A DNA stretch of 44,514 nucleotides from an uncultured Austwickia sp. (GCA_934678955.1 CAKUSI010000002.1:1-44514); one strand, 5' to 3'; numbered from the stretch's first letter, positions 17,142-25,428 are shown. The notes: generated by a model from the sequence alone, not told the origin. Translations and numbers: made by a program.

Positions 17142-17622
17142 GGGCCTCCTTCTCGTAGCCGCGGGCAATCTGCTCCATGACGGTGCGTTCCACGACGCCG
17201 CCGACGATCGGCAGGGCCACCGTCAGCGAGAGCAGATAGGTGAGGTCGCTCGAGCCGGGGTCGTCCGTGCTCCTCGCGATCCGGGCAGTCGACGTCATCG
17301 TCGTCGCCGGGACGCCCTCGACCACGACGTCGACGTCGGCGTACGCGGCGCCGTCGTCCGCCATGAGCCACGTCTCCCGGCGGACGATGCGGGGGGTGGT
17401 CTGCAGCCGCGAACGCACCGGGGCGGGGATCCATGAGGCCGGCAGCTCGGCGACGAGGGTCATGTGCAGCTCGCCCTCCCCGCCGTACAGCTCCGTGACC
17501 TGGGCGTGAAGGGTGGGGTCGCTCGCGGCGCGGGCCGCGGCGACGTCGGGGTCGCCGAGGCGCTGGAGGATCTCCGCGGGCGTTCCGGGGACCGGGGATG
17601 TCAGAGTGCGGCGGATGGTCAC
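17122..17622 (-). CDS. DUF2505 family protein
   Basis: A 166-residue protein resembling the actinobacterial DUF2505 family, which has an SRPBCC/START-like lipid-binding fold. Landmarks are LHAQVTELYGGEGELHMTL, TWLMADDGAAYADVDVVVEG and a C-terminal helix VVERTVMEQIARGYEKEAHV. GTG 17622 overlaps the crtU stop (GTGA) and follows AGGAGG. No catalytic residues are known. Its place between crtU and idi suggests binding or handling of a hydrophobic intermediate; this is inference. Confidence 0.75.
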   Translation of the reverse strand: MTIRRTLTSPVPGTPAEILQRLGDPDVAAARAASDPTLHAQVTELYGGEGELHMTLVAELPASWIPAPVRSRLQTTPRIVRRETWLMADDGAAYADVDVVVEGVPATTMTSTARIARSTDDPGSSDLTYLLSLTVALPIVGGVVERTVMEQIARGYEKEAHVIAGR

Positions 17623-19247
17623 GGGGTGCCTCCTGGGGTGAGGATGAGGGCGGCCGCGCGGCGGGCCGCGGAGACGGCGGGGCCGAAACGGCCCCGAGTG
17701 GGGACGGTCCACAGTCCGTGACCGCCGAGCCCGAACCGGCCGAGGAGGGCGTTCGCCGCCTGCATGCCAGTCGTGGCGGCCCGCTCCATGAGGGCCACGG
17801 GCAGTTCGCAGCGGATGCCGTCACCGGCGAGGACCACGCCGGGATCGGGCGTGGTCACGCCGGGGCGGGCCGCCCACGGATCGGTGCCGGCGAGGGGGCA
17901 GTCGGCGCGGACGAGCACCTCTTCGTGGAGGACGCGCGCGCCCGCGAGCTCCGGGTGCAGACGGTCGAGCTGGGCGCGCAGGTCTGCGGTCACCTCATCG
18001 TCGGAGACGTCGTCCGGGACGGCGTAGGCGTGCAGTTCGACGACGCTGCCACCCGTACGACGGGCCCACTCTGCGGCGCCGGCCTCCATGAGGTGGATCG
18101 CCGAGACGTTGTCGAGTCGGCCGAGCTCCGCCGTGCCGAGGAAGAGCGGTGTGTCGTCGGCGACGGGCCGGTCGAACCACAGCCGCTGAACCAGGAAGCG
18201 GGGCGCCATCCGCCCCGCCGCGACGGCCGCGCGCCACGGCTCGTCGCCGAGGGTGGGGCTTGCGGCGACGACGGCCTGGAGGGCGTCCCGGGGCAGGGCC
18301 AGCACGACGGCATCGGCATCGACGGAGCCGGCGTGGGCCAGGTTCAGGCGTATGCCTGAAGCACTGCCTCCGGCCGCGAGGTCGCTCACGGCGGTCCCGC
18401 AGCGGACGTCGACCCCGAGGCCCGCGTGATAGCGGCCCAGGGGCGCCCAGAACGTCGAGTCGAAGTCGTCGGCCGCGACGTCGAAGAGCAGGCCCTCGGA
18501 GGACCCGAGGAAATACGTGTGGAACATCGCGACGAGCTCACCGCCGGAGAACTCGCGGGGGTCGGCGAAGAAGCTGCGGGCAAAGACCTCCAGGGCCAGG
18601 TGGCGCATCCCCTCGGGGAAGCGCAGCTCATCCAGCACCCGCGCCGCGCTGACCCCGTCGTACGCCGAATACGTCGCCGGGAAGGCGACATCGAGGAGAC
18701 CGAGGGCGCGCTCGACGTCGACCTTCGGGAGCGCGCTCAGCGGGAAGGACGGGCTCTGCGCGACGAACCCGAGGATGCTCCACGGCGGCCGGCGCGGCAC
18801 GTGCGTGAAGGAGTCGCGCGTGCCGTCGGCGTGGAGCAACGGGTAGTCCTCGACCGGCCGCAGGCCCGCGAGGTCGGGGTCGACGCGGCGCAGGAGCGCG
18901 CGGAGGTTGTAATACTGCCGGAAGAAGGCGTGGAAGCCGCGGCTCGTGACAAGCCCTTGATCGGGCTGGTCAGAGGCGCTGACTGGCCACGCGCTCACCC
19001 GCCCGCCGAGGCGATCGTCGCGCTCGAGGAGGGTCACGCGAACGCCGCGCTCGGCGAGGCAGACGGCGGCCCCCATGCCCGCGATGCCGCCGCCGACGAC
19101 CGCCACGTGCGGCGTCTGCCCGGCAGCGGGCAGGGTGGCCGGGCCGGCGACGGGGGCGGGGATTCGTTCGGCTCGTGGATCGCGGCCCGGGAGCCACCGC
19201 TGCGGGCCGGCCCCGGGGAGGGTCGGGAGGACTGTCCGCAGGCTCAC
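17619..19247 (-). CDS. crtU: Isorenieratene synthase CrtU, cluster 2
   Basis: A 542-residue FAD-type carotene desaturase/methyltransferase that turns beta-carotene rings into aromatic 1,2,5-trimethylphenyl-type rings, giving isorenieratene. GGGIAG at residues 52-57 is the FAD fold. The family stretches SRGFHAFFRQYYNLRALL, LRPVEDYPL, FARSFFADPREF and PVALMERAATTG are all present, and length fits the family. GTG 19247 is chosen because it overlaps the crtT stop (GTGA); ATG 19262 would add five residues. It is homologous to, but clearly diverged from, the broken copy at 8619-10136, so the two clusters are not a recent tandem duplication. Confidence 0.93.
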   Translation of the reverse strand: MSLRTVLPTLPGAGPQRWLPGRDPRAERIPAPVAGPATLPAAGQTPHVAVVGGGIAGMGAAVCLAERGVRVTLLERDDRLGGRVSAWPVSASDQPDQGLVTSRGFHAFFRQYYNLRALLRRVDPDLAGLRPVEDYPLLHADGTRDSFTHVPRRPPWSILGFVAQSPSFPLSALPKVDVERALGLLDVAFPATYSAYDGVSAARVLDELRFPEGMRHLALEVFARSFFADPREFSGGELVAMFHTYFLGSSEGLLFDVAADDFDSTFWAPLGRYHAGLGVDVRCGTAVSDLAAGGSASGIRLNLAHAGSVDADAVVLALPRDALQAVVAASPTLGDEPWRAAVAAGRMAPRFLVQRLWFDRPVADDTPLFLGTAELGRLDNVSAIHLMEAGAAEWARRTGGSVVELHAYAVPDDVSDDEVTADLRAQLDRLHPELAGARVLHEEVLVRADCPLAGTDPWAARPGVTTPDPGVVLAGDGIRCELPVALMERAATTGMQAANALLGRFGLGGHGLWTVPTRGRFGPAVSAARRAAALILTPGGTP

Positions 19248-20026
19248 GGTCGCCGCCCCCATGTCGCGCGCACCATCCCGCGCTGCCAGCCGCGTACGGG
19301 CCGCTGCCCCACCTCGGCGAACCCCGCGTCGGCGAGGCGCGCCCGCAGCCGCTCGTCGCTGTCGAAGTCGAGCACGCTCCGCCACAGGTAGGTGAAGAGC
19401 TGCGGACGCCGCGTCACGACCCACGCCGACGGGATGATGATGGCCCAGTTCAGCGCCGTCCACGAGGCGGCGTCCAGCGGCCGCCCGGCCACCCCGTAGT
19501 CGTGGACGACGAGCACCCCACCGGGGGTGAGCAGGTCACGGGCGGTGCGCAGGAAGGCGTCCTTGTAGGGCACGTTACGCACGAGGTAGGCCGCGAAGAT
19601 CGCGTCGTACGTCGTGCCGTCCGCGACTAGGTTCTCCGCCTGGACACGGCGGAAGCGAACCCCCGCGGGCCAGGACTTCTTCTCGACGGCGGCGAGCATC
19701 CCGGCCGAGCCGTCGATGCCGTCCATCTCGAAAGGCATGCCGCTCTCGGTGAGGGCACGCACGAGGGCGGCAATCGACGCTCCCGAGCCGCAGCCGATGT
19801 CGGCGATGCGCAGCGGGGCGTCACCGCGGCCCGGGCGCCGCCGGAGCAGACCTACGAGGAGGCGGGCCGACTCGTCGAGCTGCGCGTCGTAGCCCGGCGA
19901 CATGCCGACGAGGCGGTCGTAGTGCGCGCCGATCTCGTCGAACTCGGCGGTGACCGTCGCGTCCCCGGACGAGACGGCGGGGGCCGCAGCAGTTCCGCGT
20001 CGGGGCAGCATGTCACGCAGGGTCAT
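19244..20026 (-). CDS. crtT: SAM-dependent methyltransferase, CrtT-like
   Basis: A 260-residue class I methyltransferase. Motif I is IADIGCGSGASI (about residues 74-85), motif II region DGIDGSAGM, and UbiE-like FAAYLVRNVPYKDAFL follows. In Streptomyces isorenieratene clusters a methyltransferase gene named crtT sits between crtU and crtY; this gene occupies the same position. Its substrate is not established. The ATG at 20026 overlaps the crtYd stop, preceded by CAGGGAGA. Gene order supports the name crtT more than sequence alone can. Confidence 0.75.
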   Translation of the reverse strand: MTLRDMLPRRGTAAAPAVSSGDATVTAEFDEIGAHYDRLVGMSPGYDAQLDESARLLVGLLRRRPGRGDAPLRIADIGCGSGASIAALVRALTESGMPFEMDGIDGSAGMLAAVEKKSWPAGVRFRRVQAENLVADGTTYDAIFAAYLVRNVPYKDAFLRTARDLLTPGGVLVVHDYGVAGRPLDAASWTALNWAIIIPSAWVVTRRPQLFTYLWRSVLDFDSDERLRARLADAGFAEVGQRPVRGWQRGMVRATWGRRP

Positions 20027-20361
20027 CGGATCTCCCTGGTCAGGGGCGTGGTCGGGGTGGAGGGGCGGCCGGCGCGCAGCCACAGCAGGATCGCGAGAGT
20101 CACCATCGCGAACCCGAAGAGGAAGTCCTCAACGGGGATGTTCCACGGGAAGCGCACGCCGAGGTGCTGGTCGGGCGCGTAGAGGACGATCGGCGCGCTG
20201 AGCTTGGTGAGCCAGCCGTCGACGAGCACCTGGAAGAACGCGACGATCGCCATTGAGATCCCGTACTGCGCGCTGCGGAAGATCCCGGTCCGCAGCCACG
20301 TCACCTCGAGCGCGACGACCCCGGCGGCAGCGAGCACAGCAAGGAGGGTGTATTCAGGCAC
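20023..20361 (-). CDS. crtYd: Lycopene beta-cyclase subunit CrtYd, cluster 2
   Basis: A 112-residue three-helix membrane subunit. Landmarks are VALEVTWLRTGIFR, FFQVLVDGWLTKLSAPIVLY and HLGVRFPWNIPVEDFLFGFAM. The PVEDF motif carries the conserved acidic pair of this cyclase family. It works as a heterodimer with CrtYc to form beta-carotene from lycopene. It overlaps crtYc by 8 bp, so balanced synthesis of the two subunits is likely through coupled translation. The C-terminus is short and lacks the His-Pro tail seen in cluster 1. Confidence 0.93.
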   Translation of the reverse strand: MPEYTLLAVLAAAGVVALEVTWLRTGIFRSAQYGISMAIVAFFQVLVDGWLTKLSAPIVLYAPDQHLGVRFPWNIPVEDFLFGFAMVTLAILLWLRAGRPSTPTTPLTREIR

Positions 20362-20728
20362 GCGGCGCCGCCTCGGCCTCGCCGCCGCGCCACCGCCGTA
20401 CGACGGAGATCACCGTCCCGACCGCCTCGTACGTGAGGAGCCCGCAGATGGGGATGACGATGAAGAAGGTGAGCTCCTCGACGGGCATCGGGGTGCCGGG
20501 GACGATGGCGCCGGTGGTGTAGCGGTCTGAGTACCACCAGTGGTCGCGCACGATCCCGACGATGTCCCAGATGGCGAAGAGGACGACGACGGGCGCCAGC
20601 GCGAGGAGGAGGCGCCGCGGTCGCCGATACACGCGCGCCCGCAGCACGACCTCGAGCGGCAGGGTGATGAGCACGCAGAGGCCCATCAGCACGAGGTATT
20701 GCCAGGGGTCCCAGGCGTCACGCCACAC
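20354..20728 (-). CDS. crtYc: Lycopene beta-cyclase subunit CrtYc, cluster 2
   Basis: A 124-residue partner of CrtYd. Conserved features are PLEVVLRARVYRRP, WDIVGIVRDHWWYS and PVEELTFFIVIPICGLLTYEA. The GTG start at 20728 lies 11 bp inside the preceding membrane-protein gene. Three hydrophobic helices are predicted by eye. With CrtYd it should act on lycopene delivered by CrtI from the same operon. Confidence 0.93.
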   Translation of the reverse strand: MWRDAWDPWQYLVLMGLCVLITLPLEVVLRARVYRRPRRLLLALAPVVVLFAIWDIVGIVRDHWWYSDRYTTGAIVPGTPMPVEELTFFIVIPICGLLTYEAVGTVISVVRRWRGGEAEAAPRA

Positions 20729-21194
20729 GAGCGCCGCCCTCCCTGGTTGTGTGGGGCCCGTCGGCGCGGGAGGCCTCGGGCCCGAATGCGGGCGGGGCGC
20801 CGTCGTCGTGCCGGTAGGTCCACGACGTCAGCGCCGTGACGATCATCGCGATGAGCACGCCGAGGAAGACGTGGACGTCGGCGAGGCGGGCCTCGCCGAG
20901 GGCGGACTGCGCGATGACGGCCACGAGCGTCGCGAGGGCTAGCCAGAGGTTGACGGGCCCGCTGTGGCGGCGGAAGACGACATAGAGCACCGCCCCGATC
21001 CCGCAGAGCGCGAGCCTCACCCCGGCGACGACCGAATGCAGGTGGGGGTAGCCGGGCTCTAGACCCCGGCCCCTGCCGTCACCGCGCCCGAGCGCGGTGA
21101 CGGCAGGGGCCCACCCCGCCTGGCCGATGACGGCGGAGAGCTGCAACGTCACGACGGACCGCAGGATCAGCATCTGGCGCGACGGGATCCTCAC
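20718..21194 (-). CDS. Small four-helix membrane protein of the crt operon
   Basis: A 158-residue protein with four hydrophobic segments: MLILRSVVTLQLSAVIGQAGW, HLHSVVAGVRLALCGIGAVL, VNLWLALATLVAVIAQ and VHVFLGVLIAMIVTALTSW, then a soluble tail. Histidines near helices 2 and 4 (YPHLHS, DVHVF) could bind a cofactor, but I cannot assign a family. GTG 21194 overlaps the stop of the crtB fusion (GTGA); ATG 21173 is an alternative. A 19-bp perfect hairpin (21069-21110) lies in the loop between helices 1 and 2. As part of the operon it may help assemble or regulate the membrane-bound enzymes; this is inference. Confidence 0.7.
   Translation of the reverse strand: MRIPSRQMLILRSVVTLQLSAVIGQAGWAPAVTALGRGDGRGRGLEPGYPHLHSVVAGVRLALCGIGAVLYVVFRRHSGPVNLWLALATLVAVIAQSALGEARLADVHVFLGVLIAMIVTALTSWTYRHDDGAPPAFGPEASRADGPHTTREGGARVA
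21069..21110. repeat. 19-bp perfect inverted repeat inside the crt operon
   Basis: GCCCCTGCCGTCACCGCGC (21069-21087), a 4-base loop CCGA, and the exact complement (21092-21110). It has the shape of a strong GC hairpin, with no U-tract. It lies inside an open reading frame, in frame, between helices 1 and 2 of the membrane protein. Confidence 0.9.
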
Positions 21195-23176
21195 CGGGCC
21201 ACCTCCCCAGAACGCACGGCGTAGCGGCGCTCGGCGTACTCGCGGTCGTCCACCCAGAGCCGCGCCTGCGTGCGGCGGACGAGCGGACGTACGGCGGGGG
21301 CCAGCGCCCGCGCCACCTGGAAGCCGGGCCGCGACGACGACGCGATGGTCGCCTCTGTCATGACCGTGACGGGGTGCGCGGCGCCGGGTGCGGTCAGGGG
21401 GGTCGCGTGGGTTTCGACGACGCTGCCCTCGCCCTCGCCGTCGGTGATCGTCATGACGATCGTGCGCGCGTCGGGGCAGGTGAACTCGGCGCGCACCGGC
21501 ACGCCCCAGGTCCGGTTGAGCCGGAATGTCACGTCGGTGACGAGGCACTCGTCGGTGCTGGCGGACTCGTCGACGGCGAGGTTGCTGAAGGCGTGGGGGT
21601 GGAGCCACGCCCCGTGCCACGGGTCGAGGCGGTTGGCGATGACATCCTCGGGTTCGCAGCGGGCGCGCTCGGCGTAGACGGTCGCGAAGGACGTCGCCAC
21701 CGGCGGCCGGGCCGTCAGCCGGGGCGCGAGCGCCGGACGCTCGGCGTCGGCGTCGAGGCGCACCCACAGGAGGACGCCGTCGTCGTACGCCGGGAAGGTC
21801 GGCCAGTCGCCCGGCCACTCCGAGGGCAGCCGCAGGCCGTGCCAGCGGCAGAGCACGTCTGTGCCGGCGACGTCGCACCCGGCGAGGCGCGCGCCCATGT
21901 GCGGGCAGGCCCCGGGTCCGGCGAAGACCCGGCCGTCGTCAGCCCGCCAGAGCCCGACCTCGCGGCCGGCGATCGTGCGGACGAGCGAGGTGCCCGCGGC
22001 GAGGTTGGTCGAGGAGCCCACGACGTACCAGCCGCCCGGGTCGCGATGCTGCGCGAGCCGGAGCGCCTTCTCGATGCGGGGGATCGCCGCTTGCCGCCAG
22101 GTCGAGCGGATGCTCTCGGGGTCGGGTTGAAGGACGCGGCGGAGCGGGATGCGTTCGGCGAGAGGGCTGCTCGCGTGGACAGGCACGGCGACGCCGGCCG
22201 CCACGCTGTGCTCGAGGGTGATGGCCCCACTCTCCCCCGTGTGCGGGCCGGACACACGGGCGGCCGCGGGGGCCGTCCCCCCGTGGCCGGTGACGAGGAC
22301 GCGTGCGCCGATGACGGCCTTGGCAGGCACCGGGACGCGGCGTCGGGCGGAGAAGACGTCGTAGTCGGCCTCCTCGATGCGGGTGAGGATGCCCGAGTAC
22401 ATGGTCAGCGCGGCCCCGACGCAGCGCGCCGAGAGCGGCGGGAGCATCGCCAGCCCGCGCTCGGCCTGGGCGTACAGCTCCCGGTTGCGGGCGATCTGCG
22501 CGGCGAGAAAGGCGCGCCACTGCGGCGTGACGCGCCGCTCCCACGGGTCCGCGCCGTACGCCGCGAGCTCGTCGGCGGGAAGGTAGACCCGGCCGCGATC
22601 AAGGTCCTCCCCGACGTCCCGGAGGAAGTTCGTCAGCTGGAAAGCGAGGCCCAGTGCGCGCGCCGGGGCCTTCGCGTCGGGTGTCGTCGGGCGCAAGACG
22701 GGCAGCATCATCTCGCCGATGACGGCGGCGGAGCCCTCCATATAGACGTCGCGCAGCTCCTCCCAGGACGACCAGGTCCCCCGGGTGAGGTCGAGCCGCA
22801 TGGCGCCGAAGAAGCGCTCGTAAACCTCCCGCGGCAGCGCCAGCTCACGCGCCGTCACGGCGATGGCGTGCATCACCGGGGCCGGGTCGTCGCCGCGCTC
22901 CCACGCCGCGTAGAAGCGGTCCTCGAACGCAGCGAGGCGGCGGCCCGGGTCCTCGTCGTACGGGATGCCGAGCTCCGCGACGTCGGGTGCGTCGGGCTCG
23001 TCGACGATGTCGTCGGCGAGACGGCAGAGCGCATAGATGCCGTAGACCTGACGGCGTTGCTCGGGGAGAAGGAAGACGGTGCCCCAGAAGTACGTCGTGC
23101 CGTGCGCCCGGGTGATCTCCCGGCAGCGAAGACGGCCCAGCTCGAGACCGCCCGCGGGCACCGTCGTTGCTTCCAT
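21191..23176 (-). CDS. crtB: Phytoene synthase fused to a Rieske non-heme iron oxygenase
   Basis: A single 661-residue frame. Residues 1-290 are a complete phytoene synthase: GTTYFWGTVFLLP, first Asp-rich motif DDIVDE (55-60), GSAAVIGEMMLP, second motif DVGEDLDRGRVYLP (187-200). Residues 290-345 are a Pro/Ala/Gly linker. Residues 345-661 form a Rieske oxygenase: cluster motif C424-P-H426-x16-C443-x2-H446, then D518-x2-H521-x4-H526 (DPWHGAWLH), the bridging Asp and two His ligands of the mononuclear iron. In Streptomyces clusters a separate gene (crtV) follows crtB, so this may be a crtB-crtV fusion. ATG 23176 lacks a clear ribosome site and may be leaderless. It is the first gene of the operon. 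The substrate of the oxygenase half is unknown. Confidence 0.9.
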   Translation of the reverse strand: MEATTVPAGGLELGRLRCREITRAHGTTYFWGTVFLLPEQRRQVYGIYALCRLADDIVDEPDAPDVAELGIPYDEDPGRRLAAFEDRFYAAWERGDDPAPVMHAIAVTARELALPREVYERFFGAMRLDLTRGTWSSWEELRDVYMEGSAAVIGEMMLPVLRPTTPDAKAPARALGLAFQLTNFLRDVGEDLDRGRVYLPADELAAYGADPWERRVTPQWRAFLAAQIARNRELYAQAERGLAMLPPLSARCVGAALTMYSGILTRIEEADYDVFSARRRVPVPAKAVIGARVLVTGHGGTAPAAARVSGPHTGESGAITLEHSVAAGVAVPVHASSPLAERIPLRRVLQPDPESIRSTWRQAAIPRIEKALRLAQHRDPGGWYVVGSSTNLAAGTSLVRTIAGREVGLWRADDGRVFAGPGACPHMGARLAGCDVAGTDVLCRWHGLRLPSEWPGDWPTFPAYDDGVLLWVRLDADAERPALAPRLTARPPVATSFATVYAERARCEPEDVIANRLDPWHGAWLHPHAFSNLAVDESASTDECLVTDVTFRLNRTWGVPVRAEFTCPDARTIVMTITDGEGEGSVVETHATPLTAPGAAHPVTVMTEATIASSSRPGFQVARALAPAVRPLVRRTQARLWVDDREYAERRYAVRSGEVAR

Positions 23177-23325
23177 GATGGAAACATATCGCGCCTGGGG
23201 GCCGCTACCATGCGGGGGTGCATGGCAAAGGTCGATGGGCAACTCGGGGGCGCGCATAGGCCCACCGGCGGGTCCGGGATGCTGCCCGCTTGTTCTCCTT
23301 GCGCAGCCGTGAGTACGTGACGACC

Positions 23326-23770
23326 GTGTCCCACGCGACGCATGTTCACGATGCCGACATCCACGCCGTAGGCGTCCTGCGTGCCGCAGAGCGTGGCGGC
23401 CGGGGAGGTCACCGCGAGCGGCCTGGCCCGGGAGCTTAGCCTCAGCGCCGCGGCGGTCAGTGCCCTCGTGAAACGGATGGAACGCGCCGGACACTTGGAG
23501 CGCCGCCAATCCGAGACCGACGGTCTATGCATCACGCTGCACGCGACTGAAAGCGCACACGCAATGAGTGAAGAGATGTTCGACCCGATCGTCGAGGGTT
23601 ACGACGAGGTCTTGGCGGATTACAACACGTCAGAACTTGAGCTCATCGCTGAAGTGCTCGAGCGACTGGCGGAGATCACGCGCGAGCGCACTGGCGCCAT
23701 CTACCCACACCCTCACCTCGACAACGACCGAGGCGGGATTCGGAGGCGGGCGAAGGCCCTTACCGGCGTG
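23326..23770 (+). pseudogene. MarR-family regulator, frameshifted
   Basis: The winged-helix core is clear: GLARELSLSAAAVSALVKRMERAGHLERRQSETD, followed by a helical C-terminus (YNTSELELIAEVLERLAEI). The N-terminal part appears in another frame from GTG 23326 (SHATHVHDADIHAVGVLRAAE), requiring a shift at about 23390. The frame runs into the convergent end of the photolyase gene without an obvious natural stop. It is divergent from the crt operon, the position of CrtR-type MarR repressors in corynebacterial carotenoid clusters, so it may be the lost regulator of cluster 2. Confidence 0.62.
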
Positions 23771-25076
23771 CCGCCTCGTAACGAGCCAGCGCCTCACGTC
23801 GCTCGTCGCCGTGATCGACGATCCGCTCCGGATAGCCGTGCGCGTAGCCGTCCAGGGCCTTCCACGGCTGGTGGGCCGCCTTGCCTGGCAGGTGCGCGAG
23901 TTCGGGGAGGTGGCGGCGCACGTAGGCGCCGTCGGGGTCGAATTTCTCTCCCTGCGTCACGGGGTTGAAGACGCGGAAGTACGGCGCGGCGTCCGTGCCG
24001 GTGCCCGCAACCCACTGCCAGCCGTGGTTGTTCGACGCGATGTCGCCGTCGCGGAGCCGGTCGAGGAAGTGCCGAGCGCCGTGCGGCCACCAGACGTGGA
24101 GGTCCCTGGTGAGGAAGGACGCCGTGATCATGCGCACCCGGTTGTGCATCCAGCCCTCGGTGGCGAGCTGCCTCATCCCGGCGTCGACCATGGGATAGCC
24201 GGTCCGGCCCTCACGCCAGGCGTCGAACCGCTCAGCCGGCTCGTCGTACGTCATCCGCGTGAGCGCGTCCGTGAGGTCCGACCATGCGCTGCGGGGGTGG
24301 TGCCAGAGGACGTCGGCGTAGAACTCGCGCCAGGCGAGTTCCGTGACGAACCGTTCGGCGCCGTCAGTGCGCGCCGCCGGATGGTCGGCGACGTCGGCAA
24401 GAAGGGTGCGAGGGTGGACCCTGCCGTACTTGAGCGGCTCCGACATCCGTGAGGTCCCGTCGCGATCGGGCCGGTCCCGGTCGCGGCCATAGCGGTCGAG
24501 GTCGTCGAGGAAGTCGGCCCAGCGCGCGGCCCAGTCATGCACCACACCACCGCTAAGCGCGTGGTCGTCGCTCGGGAGGTCGACAAACCGCACCTTAGTG
24601 GGGGCCGACTCCGGCCGTTCCCAACCGTGGTCGTGCCAGGCCCGGGAGTAGGGACCGAAGACGCGATAGCCCGTCCCGGCGCTGGTCAGGAGCCGGCCGG
24701 GCGAAACGGCGTACGGCGTGCCCGTCGCGACCATCGGCACGTAGAGGGGTTCGAGGGCCGCCATGGCGGTCGCGCCTCGGCGGCGCCCATATGGCGTGGA
24801 CTCGCCGCTGACGTGGATGCTCGTGGCGCCGGTCTCCGAAACGACGGCGGGAAGGACCTCGGCGGGGTCACCAACCCTGACGACGAGCCGTCCGTCGTAC
24901 TCCTCCTGCGCTCCGGCCAAGGCGTCCCTGAGGGCGTCGACGCGCGCGCCCGCACCGCGCAGAAGAACGGGGTCGGCGACGAAGATCGCGACCACCGGCC
25001 CGTCTTCCGAAGCTGAGCGCAGGGCGGGCAGGTCGTGGACGCGTAGGTCGCGCCGGAGCCACAGAATGCTGGTCAT
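23760..25076 (-). CDS. phr: Deoxyribodipyrimidine photolyase, cluster 2
   Basis: A 438-residue class I CPD photolyase. The start MTSILWLRRDLRVHDLPAL matches the antenna domain. The FAD domain has TSRMSEPLKYGRVHPR, ELAWREFYADVL, GWMHNRVRMITASF and NNHGWQWVAGTGTDAAPYFR. No lesion is seen. ATG 25076 has no good ribosome site. It is diverged from the first photolyase (5479-6864), so the window carries two distinct light-repair genes, one beside each pigment cluster. Confidence 0.92.
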   Translation of the reverse strand: MTSILWLRRDLRVHDLPALRSASEDGPVVAIFVADPVLLRGAGARVDALRDALAGAQEEYDGRLVVRVGDPAEVLPAVVSETGATSIHVSGESTPYGRRRGATAMAALEPLYVPMVATGTPYAVSPGRLLTSAGTGYRVFGPYSRAWHDHGWERPESAPTKVRFVDLPSDDHALSGGVVHDWAARWADFLDDLDRYGRDRDRPDRDGTSRMSEPLKYGRVHPRTLLADVADHPAARTDGAERFVTELAWREFYADVLWHHPRSAWSDLTDALTRMTYDEPAERFDAWREGRTGYPMVDAGMRQLATEGWMHNRVRMITASFLTRDLHVWWPHGARHFLDRLRDGDIASNNHGWQWVAGTGTDAAPYFRVFNPVTQGEKFDPDGAYVRRHLPELAHLPGKAAHQPWKALDGYAHGYPERIVDHGDERREALARYEAARR

Positions 25077-25113
25077 CGCGGCGGTAAGGGCGATCGGTGG
25101 GTGCTCAGGGTCT

Positions 25114-25428
25114 TTACTGCGGGTCGTACGCGTTGGGCTGGTCGGGGTGGACGGCGGCGTCGGAGCGGTTGATCTGGTCCGCGAAGGCGCGCAGCTCGGT
25201 CTCGTGCGGGTGGATGCCGATGCCCTTGACGCGGGGCGCCAGCTCGCGCTCGATGACGTCCATCGGCTCGTGCCCGAAGCCGTCAGCCACCTCCATGAGC
25301 ACGGCGACACACTCGTCTGCCTTCGCCTGGCCCACCTGGTCGTTGAAGCCCTGGTTGAGGTCAAACCGCACGGCGAAGTGCCCGCTGGGCTGACGGGTGC
25401 CGTTGGTCACCTCGGGCTGATCGGGCAT
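25114..25428 (-). CDS. Small acidic hypothetical protein
   Basis: A 104-residue protein from ATG 25428 (CAGGA upstream). It is soluble, acidic and His/Asp-rich, with helical segments (GFNDQVGQAKADECVAVLME, PMDVIERELAPRVKGI) and a C-terminus ending NAYDPQ. No signal or membrane segment is present and I do not recognise the family. It lies just upstream of the photolyase (38 bp) in the same direction, probably in one transcript, behind the palindrome at 25480-25493. Confidence 0.6.
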   Translation of the reverse strand: MPDQPEVTNGTRQPSGHFAVRFDLNQGFNDQVGQAKADECVAVLMEVADGFGHEPMDVIERELAPRVKGIGIHPHETELRAFADQINRSDAAVHPDQPNAYDPQ

